Shown piece by piece: positions 7,155-16,321 of a stretch of DNA of 51,575 nt. Origin of the DNA: Shewanella salipaludis (GTDB lineage: Bacteria; Pseudomonadota; Gammaproteobacteria; Enterobacterales; Shewanellaceae); NCBI RefSeq assembly GCF_012911865.1, contig NZ_JAAXYH010000021.1, positions 1 to 51,575 on the forward strand, given 5' to 3'. The notes beneath the pieces were generated by a model. The model was given only the letters and a program-made list of their open reading frames with translations. It was not told where the DNA came from and searched no databases. The stretch's first letter is position 1, and each line of letters opens with the position of its first letter. The position numbers and the translations under genes were made by a program.

Positions 7155-7591
7155 TCCCTTGAGCGACTAAGCAACTAAGCGACTAAGCGACTCACGCAGC
7201 CGGCACTCACAGATGCTTTCGGGCAGGCTACCGCACGGGATTGCGGCTTCCAGAGTGCCCGGACGACAGTTAAGCAAAAGGGGAACGGGAGATTCAAGAT
7301 AAGGTTTAGCTTCGGCTCATCCTGAGTCTGTTTCCATTGCACTGCGGCGTCTTGTGCTGGCCTTGCGTAGACCTAAGGCTCTGAGGCTACTTGGAATAAC
7401 TTAAGGCGCGCCTTGGAATAACTTTAAGTAGTTTAGATTAACGATTAACTTAAGCAAAAACAGCGACAAAGGCAAGGCAAATCCCAATAGCACTGCCCTA
7501 GTGCTATTGAGGCTGACATTGCCGCAACCCAAGCCCAACCAGGGGTTCTGCCGCTGTTGCGCCGCTGACGAGTCTCTTGCTAGCATTTGCA
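7155..7591. other. Intergenic region between intI and GGDEF gene
   Basis: About 440 bases with no supported gene. It starts with irregular GACTAAGCG-type repeats (7165-7192) and has a 13-base direct repeat CTTGGAATAACTT at 7390-7402 and 7412-7424, separated by GGCGCGCC-containing sequence. The right junction of the integron block with core DNA must lie here or near the intI end. Confidence 0.5.
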
Positions 7592-8992
7592 TCATTGGCC
7601 TTTGTTGGCATCGGCAAAACAGACCCGATTTCGGCCATTCTGCTTGGCCTGGTACAGGGCTTCATCGGCGAGGTTCAGGCTGCTCTCCAGGGTATGACTG
7701 CCATCATTGGCCGCGCAGCCGATGGACACTGTGATGGGGCCATGTATATCCGTCCAACCCGCGACGCTGAGTCTGGCTATGCTGGCACGAATGTCCTCTG
7801 CAATCCGTTCGGCGCCCTGGCGGCTGGTATCGACCAGCACCAGGGCAAACTCTTCACCGCCGATGCGGCTAACCAGATCGACCGTGCGGACCGAATTGTG
7901 CAGCGTCTTGCCCAACGCGACCAGTATCTTATCCCCCATGGCATGACCCGAGGTATCGTTGATCTTCTTGAAATGATCCACATCCAGGAGCAGCAGCCAG
8001 AGCAGGCTCTTGGTACTTTGGAGACGCTTAAGTTCCTCCTGGCCGAATTCGATGAACTTCCTGCGGTTCGCTAAACCTGTGAGTTGATCGTTCATGGCGG
8101 CCTGGGTGAGCAGAAATTCACCCCGGCGCCGCTCATGATCAATTTTTTCCTGGAATATGGCCGACATGCTGACCATCAAGATGATGAACCAGCATATGGT
8201 AACGACAAAAATACCGAACAAATCTCCTTCATTGGAATTGAGCGATTTAATCAACAGGTACCCGAGTAGGGTCGGGACAGCATAGCCGGCCATGGTCTGT
8301 AGCCTGGCTATCTTGCCGCCTATGTACGGACTCAGAATCGCCTTCACCGCGCCTGAGTTGGCTGTCATCAGCAAGGCCGCGACCGCCAATGCAAAGCCGG
8401 TGGATGCCGTCAGCATGGACATTTGTCCGTAGAATTGGTCGATCCCATAGGCATAACCTGTGAAGGAGATGGTGGGTATGGCTAGCGCAATGAAGGCGAT
8501 GAACTGCGAGGCTGTGACTCTTTGAAAACCATAGAGTAGCAGGCTGAGGGCGATGCAAAAGAACATGATCGCCGAATTGACCCCCATGTGGTTGCTCTTG
8601 CCCAGTTGCAGATCCAGCGCCACTTGCTGCTGGAAAGGCGTGAACAAGGCCAACACGTCCGAGTCGAGCAGCATGTCAAAGAAACGCAGCGAGGTGATGA
8701 TGATCACCAGCGAAACCAGGGCGCGCTGCAACCAGAGTTCGCGCCCCTTGCCGCGACTGGCCCTGAGGCTGAAGCCGATAAAAATCATGCATATTGCCGT
8801 CAGAGGGTTGGTTGCCGGTCCACCCGTGACCGGCCGGTACAAGGCCTCGACAGAGCCGAAGTACCCGGCAATGACGGTCAGACCAAACAAAATACAAACG
8901 GCACTGAGGGGACGGATAAGCGCTTGAGCAAATTTCACCAGTATCCAGGGTTTTTCTTCAATATTTGTCGCTAAGCTAACGGCGGCTAACAT
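7592..8992 (-). CDS. Membrane diguanylate cyclase (GGDEF)
   Basis: 466 residues. The N-terminal 285 or so contain about eight hydrophobic segments (for example 31-48, 90-105, 141-155, 165-182, 195-212, 235-250, 257-280), forming an uncharacterised membrane sensor. A short helix leads into a GGDEF domain at about 297-460: LDVDHFKKIND (metal-binding D337), GGEEF at 378-382, and an RTVD inhibitory I-site at 369-372, five residues before GGEEF. It should make cyclic di-GMP from two GTP and be product-inhibited. No EAL domain. It stands alone between the integron and yffB. The start ATG at 8992 is preceded by an AAAGAGAC-type site. Confidence 0.93.
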   Translation of the reverse strand: MLAAVSLATNIEEKPWILVKFAQALIRPLSAVCILFGLTVIAGYFGSVEALYRPVTGGPATNPLTAICMIFIGFSLRASRGKGRELWLQRALVSLVIIITSLRFFDMLLDSDVLALFTPFQQQVALDLQLGKSNHMGVNSAIMFFCIALSLLLYGFQRVTASQFIAFIALAIPTISFTGYAYGIDQFYGQMSMLTASTGFALAVAALLMTANSGAVKAILSPYIGGKIARLQTMAGYAVPTLLGYLLIKSLNSNEGDLFGIFVVTICWFIILMVSMSAIFQEKIDHERRRGEFLLTQAAMNDQLTGLANRRKFIEFGQEELKRLQSTKSLLWLLLLDVDHFKKINDTSGHAMGDKILVALGKTLHNSVRTVDLVSRIGGEEFALVLVDTSRQGAERIAEDIRASIARLSVAGWTDIHGPITVSIGCAANDGSHTLESSLNLADEALYQAKQNGRNRVCFADANKGQ

Positions 8993-9522
8993 ATTCTTTG
9001 TCTCTTTTTCTGGGCTTCAAGCCGGGTGGAAGAAAGATGAATCCCGACACTTGCCTGTTTTTATCATTGTAGGCGCAGAGGCAGCTTCACCCCACGACAG
9101 CCACTGTCTCTGAGGTAGCCTATTGTCTTCACGTCAATAGACTCGATGGGCCTAGGTGCTGCCTGAATCGACGAGTTTCGCCTATCAGCGATCAGATCCA
9201 ACACTCCTGCCCCTGTCATTGCCTCTGCCATTGCCTCTGCCATAGGTACCCGGCCTATCTTACACTATTTGCTCTAAGATCAATGCCCTATTGTCCCCTA
9301 GACGGCCCAAGACGATGACCCCTTAACCCAAATGCCCAGGCATTAGCGTCTGAGGCCCGGCCGGCCCAAGTCCCGGATGGCATGAGCTCTTGCCGGTAAT
9401 AAAATAACCTCCATTGCCGGTAAATCCCTCAGCCGGCACTTGTGACTGCAAACGCACAATGCCACAATGCCTGCACTGCCTGTACATAGGCTTTCGACAC
9501 CAATTCAAGGGAGTAACCCACT
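8993..9522. other. Intergenic region, no gene seen
   Basis: 530 bases between divergent genes, expected to hold the promoters of the GGDEF gene and of yffB-dapE. The only structure noted is a doubled CATTGCCTCTGC (9217-9240). I could not assign promoter boxes. Confidence 0.5.
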
Positions 9523-9882
9523 TTGACCCTCTCTGGCACCAAGATTTATGGCATCAAAAACTGCGACACGGTAAAAAAAGCCCGTAAGTGGCTGGAATCA
9601 AACCAACTGGATATCCCCTTCCATGACTTCCGAGAGCAAGGCCTGGATGAGACGCTGCTCAGTGCCTGGGTCGACGCCCTGGGCTGGGAAGCGGTATTCA
9701 ACAAGCGCAGCACAAGTTACCGCGCCCTGTCCGACGCAGATAAAGCCGACATAGACGCGCCCAAGGCGATCCTCTTGATGTTGGCACAGCCGACGCTGAT
9801 CAAACGCCCCGTGCTGGTCGATGCCGAACGGGTGCAGACAGGCTTCTCCGACACCGCTTACAGTGCGTGGTTCAAGTTATGA
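9523..9882 (+). CDS. yffB: ArsC-family thioredoxin-fold protein YffB
   Basis: 119 residues of the ArsC/Spx/MgsR family. The N-terminal motif IYGIKNCDTVKKARKWL has a single cysteine in place of CXXC, followed by DFREQGLD and KRSTSYRAL, then LIKRPVL. The YffB branch is thought to be a GSH-dependent thiol protein rather than an arsenate reductase. It starts with TTG at 9523, supported by AAGGGAG ten bases upstream. The stop overlaps the dapE start (ATGA, 9879-9882), the same gene pair as in Escherichia coli, so the two are translationally coupled. Confidence 0.88.
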   Translation: MTLSGTKIYGIKNCDTVKKARKWLESNQLDIPFHDFREQGLDETLLSAWVDALGWEAVFNKRSTSYRALSDADKADIDAPKAILLMLAQPTLIKRPVLVDAERVQTGFSDTAYSAWFKL

Positions 9883-11030
9883 GTCAATCACGGCCGGTTC
9901 ACGAGCAGGACGTGGTGGCGCTCGCCATGCAGCTCATCGCCCGTCCCTCGGTGACGCCACTGGACGAAGGCTGCCAGACCCTGATGGCCGAGCGCCTCGG
10001 TGCCGCAGGTTTCAATATCGAGCCCATGGTGTTCGAAGACACCACCAACATGTGGGCCCGCAGGGGTAGTCAGAGTCCGGTCTTTTGCTTCGCGGGTCAT
10101 ACAGATGTGGTGCCGACCGGGGATCTCAATCGCTGGCATACCCCGCCGTTCGAGCCCACCCTAATAGACGACTATCTGTTTGGCCGCGGCGCCGCCGACA
10201 TGAAGGGCTCACTGGCCGCCATGTTGGTGGCAACCGAGCGTTTCGTGGCCGAGCACCCGGATCACAAGGGCTCCATCGCCTTTCTGATCACCAGTGACGA
10301 GGAAGGCCCCTTCATCAACGGCACCACCCGGGTGATAGACACCCTGGAAGCGCGCAACGAGAAGATCACCTGGGCCCTGGTGGGCGAGCCCTCCTCGACC
10401 CACAAACTCGGGGATGTGGTCAAGAATGGCCGTCGTGGCAGCCTCACGGGCAAGCTGACGGTCAACGGCATCCAGGGACACGTAGCCTATCCGCATCTGG
10501 CGGACAACCCTATCCACAAGGCGGCCCCGGCGCTGGCCGAGCTGGCGCAGATGCATTGGGACAAGGGCAACGAATTTTTTCCGCCAACCAGTTTCCAGAT
10601 AGCCAACATCAATGCAGGTGCCGGCGCATCCAATGTGATCCCGGGATCCCTGGAGGTGATGTTCAATTTCCGCTATTCCACCGAAGTGACCGCCGAGCTG
10701 CTGATCCAGCGGGTCTTGGGGATCCTCGATGCCCATGGCTTGGATTACGATCTCGACTGGACCTTCAACGGCCTGCCCTTTCTCACGGGTGAAGGGCCCC
10801 TGCTGGACGCCACCCGTGACGCCATTCGCGAGGTCACGGGCAGCGAGACGGATCCCCAGACGTCCGGCGGCACCTCGGATGGCCGTTTCATCGCCCCGAC
10901 CGGCGCTCAGGTGCTGGAACTTGGGCCGGTGAACGCCAGCATCCACAAGGTCAACGAGTGCGTGCGGGTCGAAGATCTCGAGCTGCTGGCCAAGTGTTAC
11001 CAGGGCATACTGGAAAGACTCCTGTGCTAG
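9879..11030 (+). CDS. dapE: Succinyl-diaminopimelate desuccinylase
   Basis: 383 residues, the usual DapE length. It hydrolyses N-succinyl-L,L-diaminopimelate in the lysine and peptidoglycan diaminopimelate pathway, using two zinc ions. Visible motifs are FAGHTDVVPTGD (metal-binding His, catalytic Asp), GRGAADMKGS, TSDEEGP (catalytic Glu) and the C-terminal SGGTSDGRFIA. I start it at the ATG at 9879 overlapping the yffB stop rather than the in-frame GTG four codons upstream. The stop overlaps the GTG start of the next gene by 7 bases. High GC and codon use are typical of the core genes here. Confidence 0.97.
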   Translation: MSQSRPVHEQDVVALAMQLIARPSVTPLDEGCQTLMAERLGAAGFNIEPMVFEDTTNMWARRGSQSPVFCFAGHTDVVPTGDLNRWHTPPFEPTLIDDYLFGRGAADMKGSLAAMLVATERFVAEHPDHKGSIAFLITSDEEGPFINGTTRVIDTLEARNEKITWALVGEPSSTHKLGDVVKNGRRGSLTGKLTVNGIQGHVAYPHLADNPIHKAAPALAELAQMHWDKGNEFFPPTSFQIANINAGAGASNVIPGSLEVMFNFRYSTEVTAELLIQRVLGILDAHGLDYDLDWTFNGLPFLTGEGPLLDATRDAIREVTGSETDPQTSGGTSDGRFIAPTGAQVLELGPVNASIHKVNECVRVEDLELLAKCYQGILERLLC

Positions 11031-11749
11031 CCACCGGCGCGCCGCCGGGGTTGCAGCGCCCCGAACTGTACGGCTTGGGGCCTGATGCCCTGGAAGAAGG
11101 GACGCAGCTGATCCCGTATCAGGAACACTGGCTCGAAGCGAACACCGCAGCCGCCTTCGCCAACATGGCACGGGCCGCCGAAGACGCCGGCCTGGCGCTG
11201 GCCATCTGCTCCGGCTATCGCAGTTTCGAGCGCCAGTTGCAGATCTGGAACGCCAAGGCGACAGGCCGACGACCGCTGCTCGACGCCCTGTCCCGGCCGG
11301 TGAACCCAGAAGGCTTGAGCCATGCCAGGCTGGTCGAGCTGATCTTGCTCTGGTCGGCATTGCCCGGCGCCTCGCGCCATCATTGGGGCACGGATATCGA
11401 CCTGTTCGATGCCAATGCCATCTCCAGGCAAGCCCTCAGGCTCAGCAGCGACGAGTATCTGCCTCAAGGCCCCTGTGGGCCCCTGCACGCCTGGCTGCAG
11501 GCCAATGCCGGGCGCTTCGGCTTCTACTTCCCCTACCAAGCAGGACTCAGCGGCGTCAGCCCCGAGCCCTGGCATCTGAGCTACTTCCCTGTGGCATCGG
11601 GCTGGCTGGCAGATTATGATCCCAAGGCCCTGTATCTCATCCTGGAGCGCGCCGAACTGGCCCTCAAGCCCCAGGTGCTGGCACGGCTTCATGATTTGGT
11701 CGACGAATACGTGTTTAGAATCGCACCTGCGCCGACGGCCATGCCGTAG
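11024..11749 (+). CDS. M15 family D-alanyl-D-alanine carboxypeptidase (VanY-like)
   Basis: About 241 residues with the M15B zinc DD-peptidase signature: CSGYRSFERQLQIW, SRHHWGTDIDLFD (zinc His and Asp), and EPWHLSY (catalytic Glu and third zinc His). It should trim the terminal D-Ala of peptidoglycan stem peptides. No signal peptide is visible, so it may act in the cytoplasm on precursors or be exported by another route. The start is most likely GTG at 11024, overlapping the dapE stop, with GGAAAG upstream. The open frame extends into dapE but that part has no homology signal. Coupling with dapE places it in the yffB-dapE operon. Confidence 0.88.
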   Translation: MLATGAPPGLQRPELYGLGPDALEEGTQLIPYQEHWLEANTAAAFANMARAAEDAGLALAICSGYRSFERQLQIWNAKATGRRPLLDALSRPVNPEGLSHARLVELILLWSALPGASRHHWGTDIDLFDANAISRQALRLSSDEYLPQGPCGPLHAWLQANAGRFGFYFPYQAGLSGVSPEPWHLSYFPVASGWLADYDPKALYLILERAELALKPQVLARLHDLVDEYVFRIAPAPTAMP

Positions 11750-11839
11750 CCGTAGCCGTAGCCGAGATCATGGCCGGAAATAGAACGGGTTAACCTGTTA
11801 TTTTTAATCTTATTTAATACTTTTTTGTGAGTCACTGTT

Positions 11840-12742
11840 ATGGATTTTTCTGCCTGCCGTCACCAAGTTACCCTGGATGCACAGCAACTGAGTTACCTGG
11901 ACATAGGCCAGGGGCCGACACTCCTGTTCGGCCACGGCTACCTGTGTGACAGCCGTATCTGGGCGCCACAACTGGCGCAGCTGAGTCAAGATTATCGCTG
12001 CATAGTGCCGGATCTCTGGGGCCATGGTCACTCTGGTGCCCTGCCTGCGTCCTGCCGCAATCTGCAGGATCTGGCCAAGCAGATGCTGGCGCTGCTCGAT
12101 CTGCTCAAGATAGACAGCTGTGAGCTCGTGGGCCACGGCATGGGCGCCATCTGGGGCACCGAGCTGGCCCTGCTGGCACCGGGAAGAGTCAGGTCTTTGG
12201 TGCTGCTCAACAGCTTCATCGGCTTCGAGCCCGAAGTCACCCGCGACAAGTATCTCGCCCTGCTGGATGAGGCCGCGGCTGTCGGTCACTTCCCGAGTGC
12301 CATGATAGACAGCATGGCGCCGCTCTTTTTTGCCGCAGACACCCGGACACGAGCGCCCGACTTGTATCAGGATTTCTGCCATTCTCTGGCAACTCATGGC
12401 ACAACACATGGCACGGCTCCTCATAACGCAGCTCACGACTCAGCTAATAGTGAAGCTCATAATGCGACTAATAGTGCAGAGCCACTCGCCAGCCTGGTTC
12501 GCCTAGGACGCATGCTGTTTGGCCGCCGGGATCTGCTCGAGGAGGTCGAAGCTTTGGCACTGCCCTGCCTCATCATGGTGGGATGCGAGAACCGGCTGCG
12601 TACCGTGCTCGAGAGTTACCTGATGCATGATGCCCTAGACGGCAGCGAATACGTCCAGCTGCAACACGCGGGGCATCTCGCCACCCTGGAGCAAGCCGAG
12701 GTCGTCACCGCCAGACTCGGTCAATTCCTGAGCCGCCCATGA
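11840..12742 (+). CDS. Alpha/beta hydrolase fold protein, nucleophile missing
   Basis: 300 residues with the alpha/beta hydrolase outline: LLFGHGYLCDSRIW (oxyanion region), PDLWGHGHSG, and a nucleophile elbow that reads VGHGMGAIWG, where position 100 is Gly (codon GGC) instead of the expected Ser. The acid position (VGCENRLR) also lacks the usual Asp, while the C-terminal HAGH histidine is kept. It may therefore be a non-catalytic member or use an unusual mechanism. The cap region holds a low-complexity insert rich in His, Thr, Ala and Asn (about 195-220). It begins 90 bases after the M15 gene; its role is unknown. Confidence 0.8.
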   Translation: MDFSACRHQVTLDAQQLSYLDIGQGPTLLFGHGYLCDSRIWAPQLAQLSQDYRCIVPDLWGHGHSGALPASCRNLQDLAKQMLALLDLLKIDSCELVGHGMGAIWGTELALLAPGRVRSLVLLNSFIGFEPEVTRDKYLALLDEAAAVGHFPSAMIDSMAPLFFAADTRTRAPDLYQDFCHSLATHGTTHGTAPHNAAHDSANSEAHNATNSAEPLASLVRLGRMLFGRRDLLEEVEALALPCLIMVGCENRLRTVLESYLMHDALDGSEYVQLQHAGHLATLEQAEVVTARLGQFLSRP

Positions 12743-13145
12743 GCTTGGCTGTCGCCGCTGCACTGATGCCAGTACTGGATGCAGCAAAAATCTTGATCGA
12801 ATAAAACCATTGTTAATCAATTGTATATTTATGTTTAAGCCATTTTTAACTAAAGGTTTTCAAGCTTGGATTAAATTATTTCATCCTTTACCCTTCAGGA
12901 TAAATGCACAGAAATAAACCAATGTAACATTCTAAAAAAACAATAAGATGGGATATATTTTCGGCAGAAAACCTGCAACCTCGACATGAAGTTGGCTGTA
13001 AGCTTGGATGGATAGCTTGGATGGATAGACCAGAGCGCGAAAAATTGCTGGTACACTAAGCAGACAATGGGCCCGAAGAACGGCCCGAGTCCCACTCAAG
13101 CAACTCAAAGCATGAGTGCTGGCATAGAAAAAATCACAGGTATCA
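12743..13145. other. Intergenic, AT-rich leader of the carbonic anhydrase gene
   Basis: About 400 bases. The first part is strongly AT-rich (12800-12960). A 13-bp unit AGCTTGGATGGAT is tandemly doubled at 13001-13026. No gene or RNA was recognised; the short minus-strand frames are not supported. Confidence 0.5.
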
Positions 13146-13763
13146 ATGAAACTACTTAAACAGCTATTCGATAATAATCGCCGATGGGCCGGCCGCATTC
13201 GCCAGGAAAACCCGAGTTTCTTCGAGCAATTGGCGACCCAACAGAATCCCGAGTATCTGTGGATAGGTTGCTCCGACAGTCGGGTGCCCTCGAACCAGAT
13301 CATCGACCTGATGCCCGGCGAAGTCTTCGTTCACCGCAACATAGCCAACATGGTGATCCACACAGATCTCAACTGCCTGTCGGTGCTGCAATACGCCATC
13401 GACGTGCTCAAGGTGAAGCACATAATGGTGGTGGGTCACTACGGCTGTGGCGGTGTACGCGCCGCCATGGGCACCCAACGCCTGGGGTTGATAGATAACT
13501 GGCTAGGTCACCTGCGGGACATACATCGCCTGCATCAGGAAGAACTGACAATGCTCGACGAGCAGGCCAGGTTCGATCGCCTGTGTGAGCTCAACGTCAT
13601 AGAACAAGTGGCCAATGTCACCAGCTCGCCCTTGGTCCAGGAAGCCTGGGAGCGCGGTCAGGAAGTGGCTGTGCATGGCTGGATCTACAGCGTCCAGAAT
13701 GGCCTGTTGACGGATTTGGACGTGACAGTGGACCGCACCCTGGGGCTCGCCGGCACCCGTTGA
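13146..13763 (+). CDS. can: Beta-class carbonic anhydrase
   Basis: 205 residues, cytoplasmic. It interconverts CO2 and bicarbonate, supplying bicarbonate for carboxylations. The zinc and catalytic set is clear: CSDSRVP (Cys and Asp of the Asp-Arg dyad), then GHYGCGG with the zinc His and Cys. EVFVHRNIANMV is the standard family segment. The length matches Can (CynT2) of Escherichia coli. The start ATG at 13146 is preceded by a weak CAGGT site. It is followed by a strong terminator and looks monocistronic. Confidence 0.96.
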   Translation: MKLLKQLFDNNRRWAGRIRQENPSFFEQLATQQNPEYLWIGCSDSRVPSNQIIDLMPGEVFVHRNIANMVIHTDLNCLSVLQYAIDVLKVKHIMVVGHYGCGGVRAAMGTQRLGLIDNWLGHLRDIHRLHQEELTMLDEQARFDRLCELNVIEQVANVTSSPLVQEAWERGQEVAVHGWIYSVQNGLLTDLDVTVDRTLGLAGTR

Positions 13764-13801
13764 CATGACAGCCGCTGCTCCATGGCCCGGCTCATCCCAA
13801 T

Positions 13802-13829
13802 AAAAAGTCTGCCCCAGGGCAGACTTTTT
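13802..13829 (+). terminator. Intrinsic terminator after can
   Basis: A 13-bp perfect stem, AAAAAGTCTGCCC with its complement, a 2-base nominal loop, and a T-run in the descending arm. It separates can from the kdnA cluster. Confidence 0.85.
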
Positions 13830-13884
13830 CCTTTATCGATAAATTTTCCTTAATAAAACATCGCAGATAGCACTTCATCCCAGT

Positions 13885-13890
13885 TATAAT
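13885..13890 (+). promoter_or_regulatory. Possible -10 box for kdnA
   Basis: TATAAT in the 115-base gap between the can terminator and kdnA. No convincing -35 at 17 bases was seen, so this is tentative. It would give a leader of about 50 bases before the TGAGGAG ribosome site. Confidence 0.35.
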
Positions 13891-13946
13891 CTGGCGGTTT
13901 ATTGGAGCGCATCTGACGCGCAACGCATTCTGAGGAGATTACTTCC

Positions 13947-15134
13947 ATGCCCGGTTTTGAATTATTTGGTCCTGAAGAGAAGCAGGAAGTCGCTGACGTA
14001 ATGGAACACGGCTTCACCTTCCGTTACAACTTTGACCATATGCGTAACGATCGCTGGAAGACCCGCGACATGGAACAGATGCTCTGCGACAAGATGAACG
14101 TCAAGCACGTGCACCTGTTATCCAGCGGCACGGCCGCACTGCAGACGGCCATGATGGCCGCCGGCATAGGCGCAGGTGACGAAGTCATAGTGCCACCCTT
14201 CACCTTCGTCGCCTCGGTCGAAGCCGTGTTCATGGCCGGTGCCATCCCAGTATTTGCCGAAATCGACGAGACCCTGTGTCTGTCACCCGAAGGCATAGAA
14301 GCCGCCATCACCCCACGCACCAAGGCGGTTAACCTGGTGCAGATGTGTGGCTCCATGGCCAAGATGGACGAGATCAAGGCCATCTGTAAGAAGCACAACC
14401 TGGTGCTGCTGGAAGATGCCTGCCAGGCCATAGGCGCCAGCTACAAGGGCCAGGCCCTGGGTACCCTGGGCGACGTGGGTTGCTACTCCTTCGATTCGGT
14501 CAAGACCATCACCTGTGGTGAAGGCGGCGCCGTATTGACCAACGACACCACTATCTACAACCATGCCCACATGTTCTCCGACCACGGCCACGACCATGTC
14601 GGCAACGATCGCGGCGCCGAATCGCACCCCATCATGGGTCTGAACTTCCGCATCTCGGAAATGAACGCCGCCGTGGGTGTCGCCCAGCTGCGCAAGCTGG
14701 ACACCATCATAGAAATCCAGCGCAAGCACAAAAAGATGATCAAGGATGCCATGGCCGACATCCCGGAAGTCAGCTTCCGCCTGATCCCGGATCCCGAAGG
14801 CGACTCAGCCGGTTTCCTGAGCTTCATGCTGCCAACCGAAGAGCGCACTGCCGAGATCAGCCAGAAGCTGGCCGCCAACGGCGTCGATGGCTGCTTCTAC
14901 TGGTATGTGAACAACTGGCATTACCTGAAAAACTGGAAGCATATCCAGGAGCTGCAGTCCCCGGCCGCCCTGCCCATCATGCTGGTCCAGGACAGACCCG
15001 ATTACACCCAGGTGTCAGTGCCCAAGTCGGATGCCATCATGAGCCGCACCATCTCCATGCTGATCAAGCTGTCATGGACGGAAGAGCAGATCATGGCGCG
15101 TATCGAAAACATCAAGAAAGCCTTCGCCCAATAA
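13947..15134 (+). CDS. kdnA: 8-amino-3,8-dideoxy-Kdo aminotransferase KdnA
   Basis: 395 residues of the DegT/DnrJ/EryC1/StrS aminotransferase family. The PLP fold is visible: SSGTAALQTAMMAAG, FTFVASVEAV, LEDACQAIGA (Asp 157 contacting the pyridine nitrogen) and FDSVKTITCGEGG, with K186 the Schiff-base lysine. In Shewanella this enzyme transfers an amino group from glutamate to the 8-oxo-Kdo made by KdnB, giving 8-amino-Kdo (Kdo8N) for the inner lipopolysaccharide core. The assignment to KdnA rather than another sugar aminotransferase rests on the adjacent kdnB and kdsB. The start ATG has TGAGGAG at good spacing. Confidence 0.92.
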   Translation: MPGFELFGPEEKQEVADVMEHGFTFRYNFDHMRNDRWKTRDMEQMLCDKMNVKHVHLLSSGTAALQTAMMAAGIGAGDEVIVPPFTFVASVEAVFMAGAIPVFAEIDETLCLSPEGIEAAITPRTKAVNLVQMCGSMAKMDEIKAICKKHNLVLLEDACQAIGASYKGQALGTLGDVGCYSFDSVKTITCGEGGAVLTNDTTIYNHAHMFSDHGHDHVGNDRGAESHPIMGLNFRISEMNAAVGVAQLRKLDTIIEIQRKHKKMIKDAMADIPEVSFRLIPDPEGDSAGFLSFMLPTEERTAEISQKLAANGVDGCFYWYVNNWHYLKNWKHIQELQSPAALPIMLVQDRPDYTQVSVPKSDAIMSRTISMLIKLSWTEEQIMARIENIKKAFAQ

Positions 15135-15168
15135 TTTCAGGCCAATAATTCCCAGGGAGTGTATTGCA

Positions 15169-16239
15169 ATGAGTTTCAAGAATTTTAAAGTCGTTGAAAA
15201 AATGATCTTCGGCCGGGGCTCCTTCGCCCAGCTGGACGAAGTGCTGGCCGCCGAGCGCAAGACAGCCGAAGACTTCGTGGTCTTCCTGGTCGACGACGTG
15301 CATCAGGGCAAGCCGCTGGAAGCCCGTATTCCCAAGAAGGCCCAGGATCTGGTGATCTGGGTCAACGTCGACGAAGAGCCGAGCACAGTGCAGATAGACA
15401 CCCTCACCGAACAGGTGCAGGCCTTCAACGCCAAGTTACCGGTCAGCGTGATAGGTCTGGGCGGCGGCTCCACCATGGATGTGGCCAAGGCCGTGTCTCT
15501 GATGCTCACCAACCCGGGCGGCTCCGCCATGTACCAGGGCTGGGATCTTATCAAGAACCCGGCGGTGCACCATGTCGGCATTCCTACTATCTCGGGTACC
15601 GGCGCCGAAGCCTCGCGCACCGCTGTGCTCTGCGGCCCGGTGCGCAAGCTGGGACTGAACTCGGATTACACTGTATTCGATCAGATCATCATGGACTCTG
15701 AGCTCATAGCCGGCGTAGAAACGGATCAATGGTTCTACACAGGCATGGATTGCTATATCCACTGCGTCGAGTCACTGCAGGGCACCTTCCTCAACGAGTT
15801 CTCCAAGTCCTATGCCGAGAAGGCCATGGATCTGTGTCGCCAGGTGTACCTGGACGATCATCCGGAGAAAGACGACAAGCTGATGATGGCCTCCTTCATG
15901 GGCGGCATGAGCATAGCCTACAGCCAGGTCGGCGCCTGTCATGCCGTGTCTTATGGCCTGGGCTATATCCTCGGCTACCATCACGGCATAGGCAACTGTA
16001 TCGCCTTCGACGTGCTGGAAGAGTTCTACCCTGAAGGGGTGGCAGAGTTCCGTCTGATGCTGAAGAAGCACAACATCACCCTGCCGAAGAACATCTGCAA
16101 AGACTTGCCGGATGAGACCATAGCCAAGATGGTTGCCGTGACCAAGAGCATGGGGCCACTGTGGGCCAACGTCTACGGTCCGACCTGGGAAGAGAAAGTC
16201 ACGGATGAAATGTTGACTAAGCTATTCCGCCGTATCTAG
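15169..16239 (+). CDS. kdnB: Kdo 8-oxidase KdnB (iron-containing alcohol dehydrogenase)
   Basis: 356 residues of the Fe-dependent alcohol dehydrogenase family. The nucleotide-binding GGGSTMDVAKAVSLM and the metal region SQVGACHAVSYGLGYILGYHHGIGN with its histidines are intact. It oxidises the C8 hydroxyl of Kdo to the aldehyde used by KdnA. It starts 34 bases after kdnA with CAGGGAG upstream, so the two are co-transcribed. A small hairpin, GGGCTCC/GGAGCCC (16265-16282), follows the stop and may partly terminate transcription before kdsB. Confidence 0.92.
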   Translation: MSFKNFKVVEKMIFGRGSFAQLDEVLAAERKTAEDFVVFLVDDVHQGKPLEARIPKKAQDLVIWVNVDEEPSTVQIDTLTEQVQAFNAKLPVSVIGLGGGSTMDVAKAVSLMLTNPGGSAMYQGWDLIKNPAVHHVGIPTISGTGAEASRTAVLCGPVRKLGLNSDYTVFDQIIMDSELIAGVETDQWFYTGMDCYIHCVESLQGTFLNEFSKSYAEKAMDLCRQVYLDDHPEKDDKLMMASFMGGMSIAYSQVGACHAVSYGLGYILGYHHGIGNCIAFDVLEEFYPEGVAEFRLMLKKHNITLPKNICKDLPDETIAKMVAVTKSMGPLWANVYGPTWEEKVTDEMLTKLFRRI

Positions 16240-16321
16240 TCTTAGAGACGCTGCGTTTATTCTGGGGCTCCTTTGGGAGCCCATTTCACTTTAGCCTCGC
16301 TAAGTAAAGTAGGTAAATTTG

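Noticed and set aside
10209..11360. Long antisense open frame over dapE and the M15 gene
   Set aside because: It mirrors high-GC coding sequence on the other strand and lacks any recognisable domain. The same applies to the long antisense frames at 37270-38382, 43867-44805 and 25410-26417.
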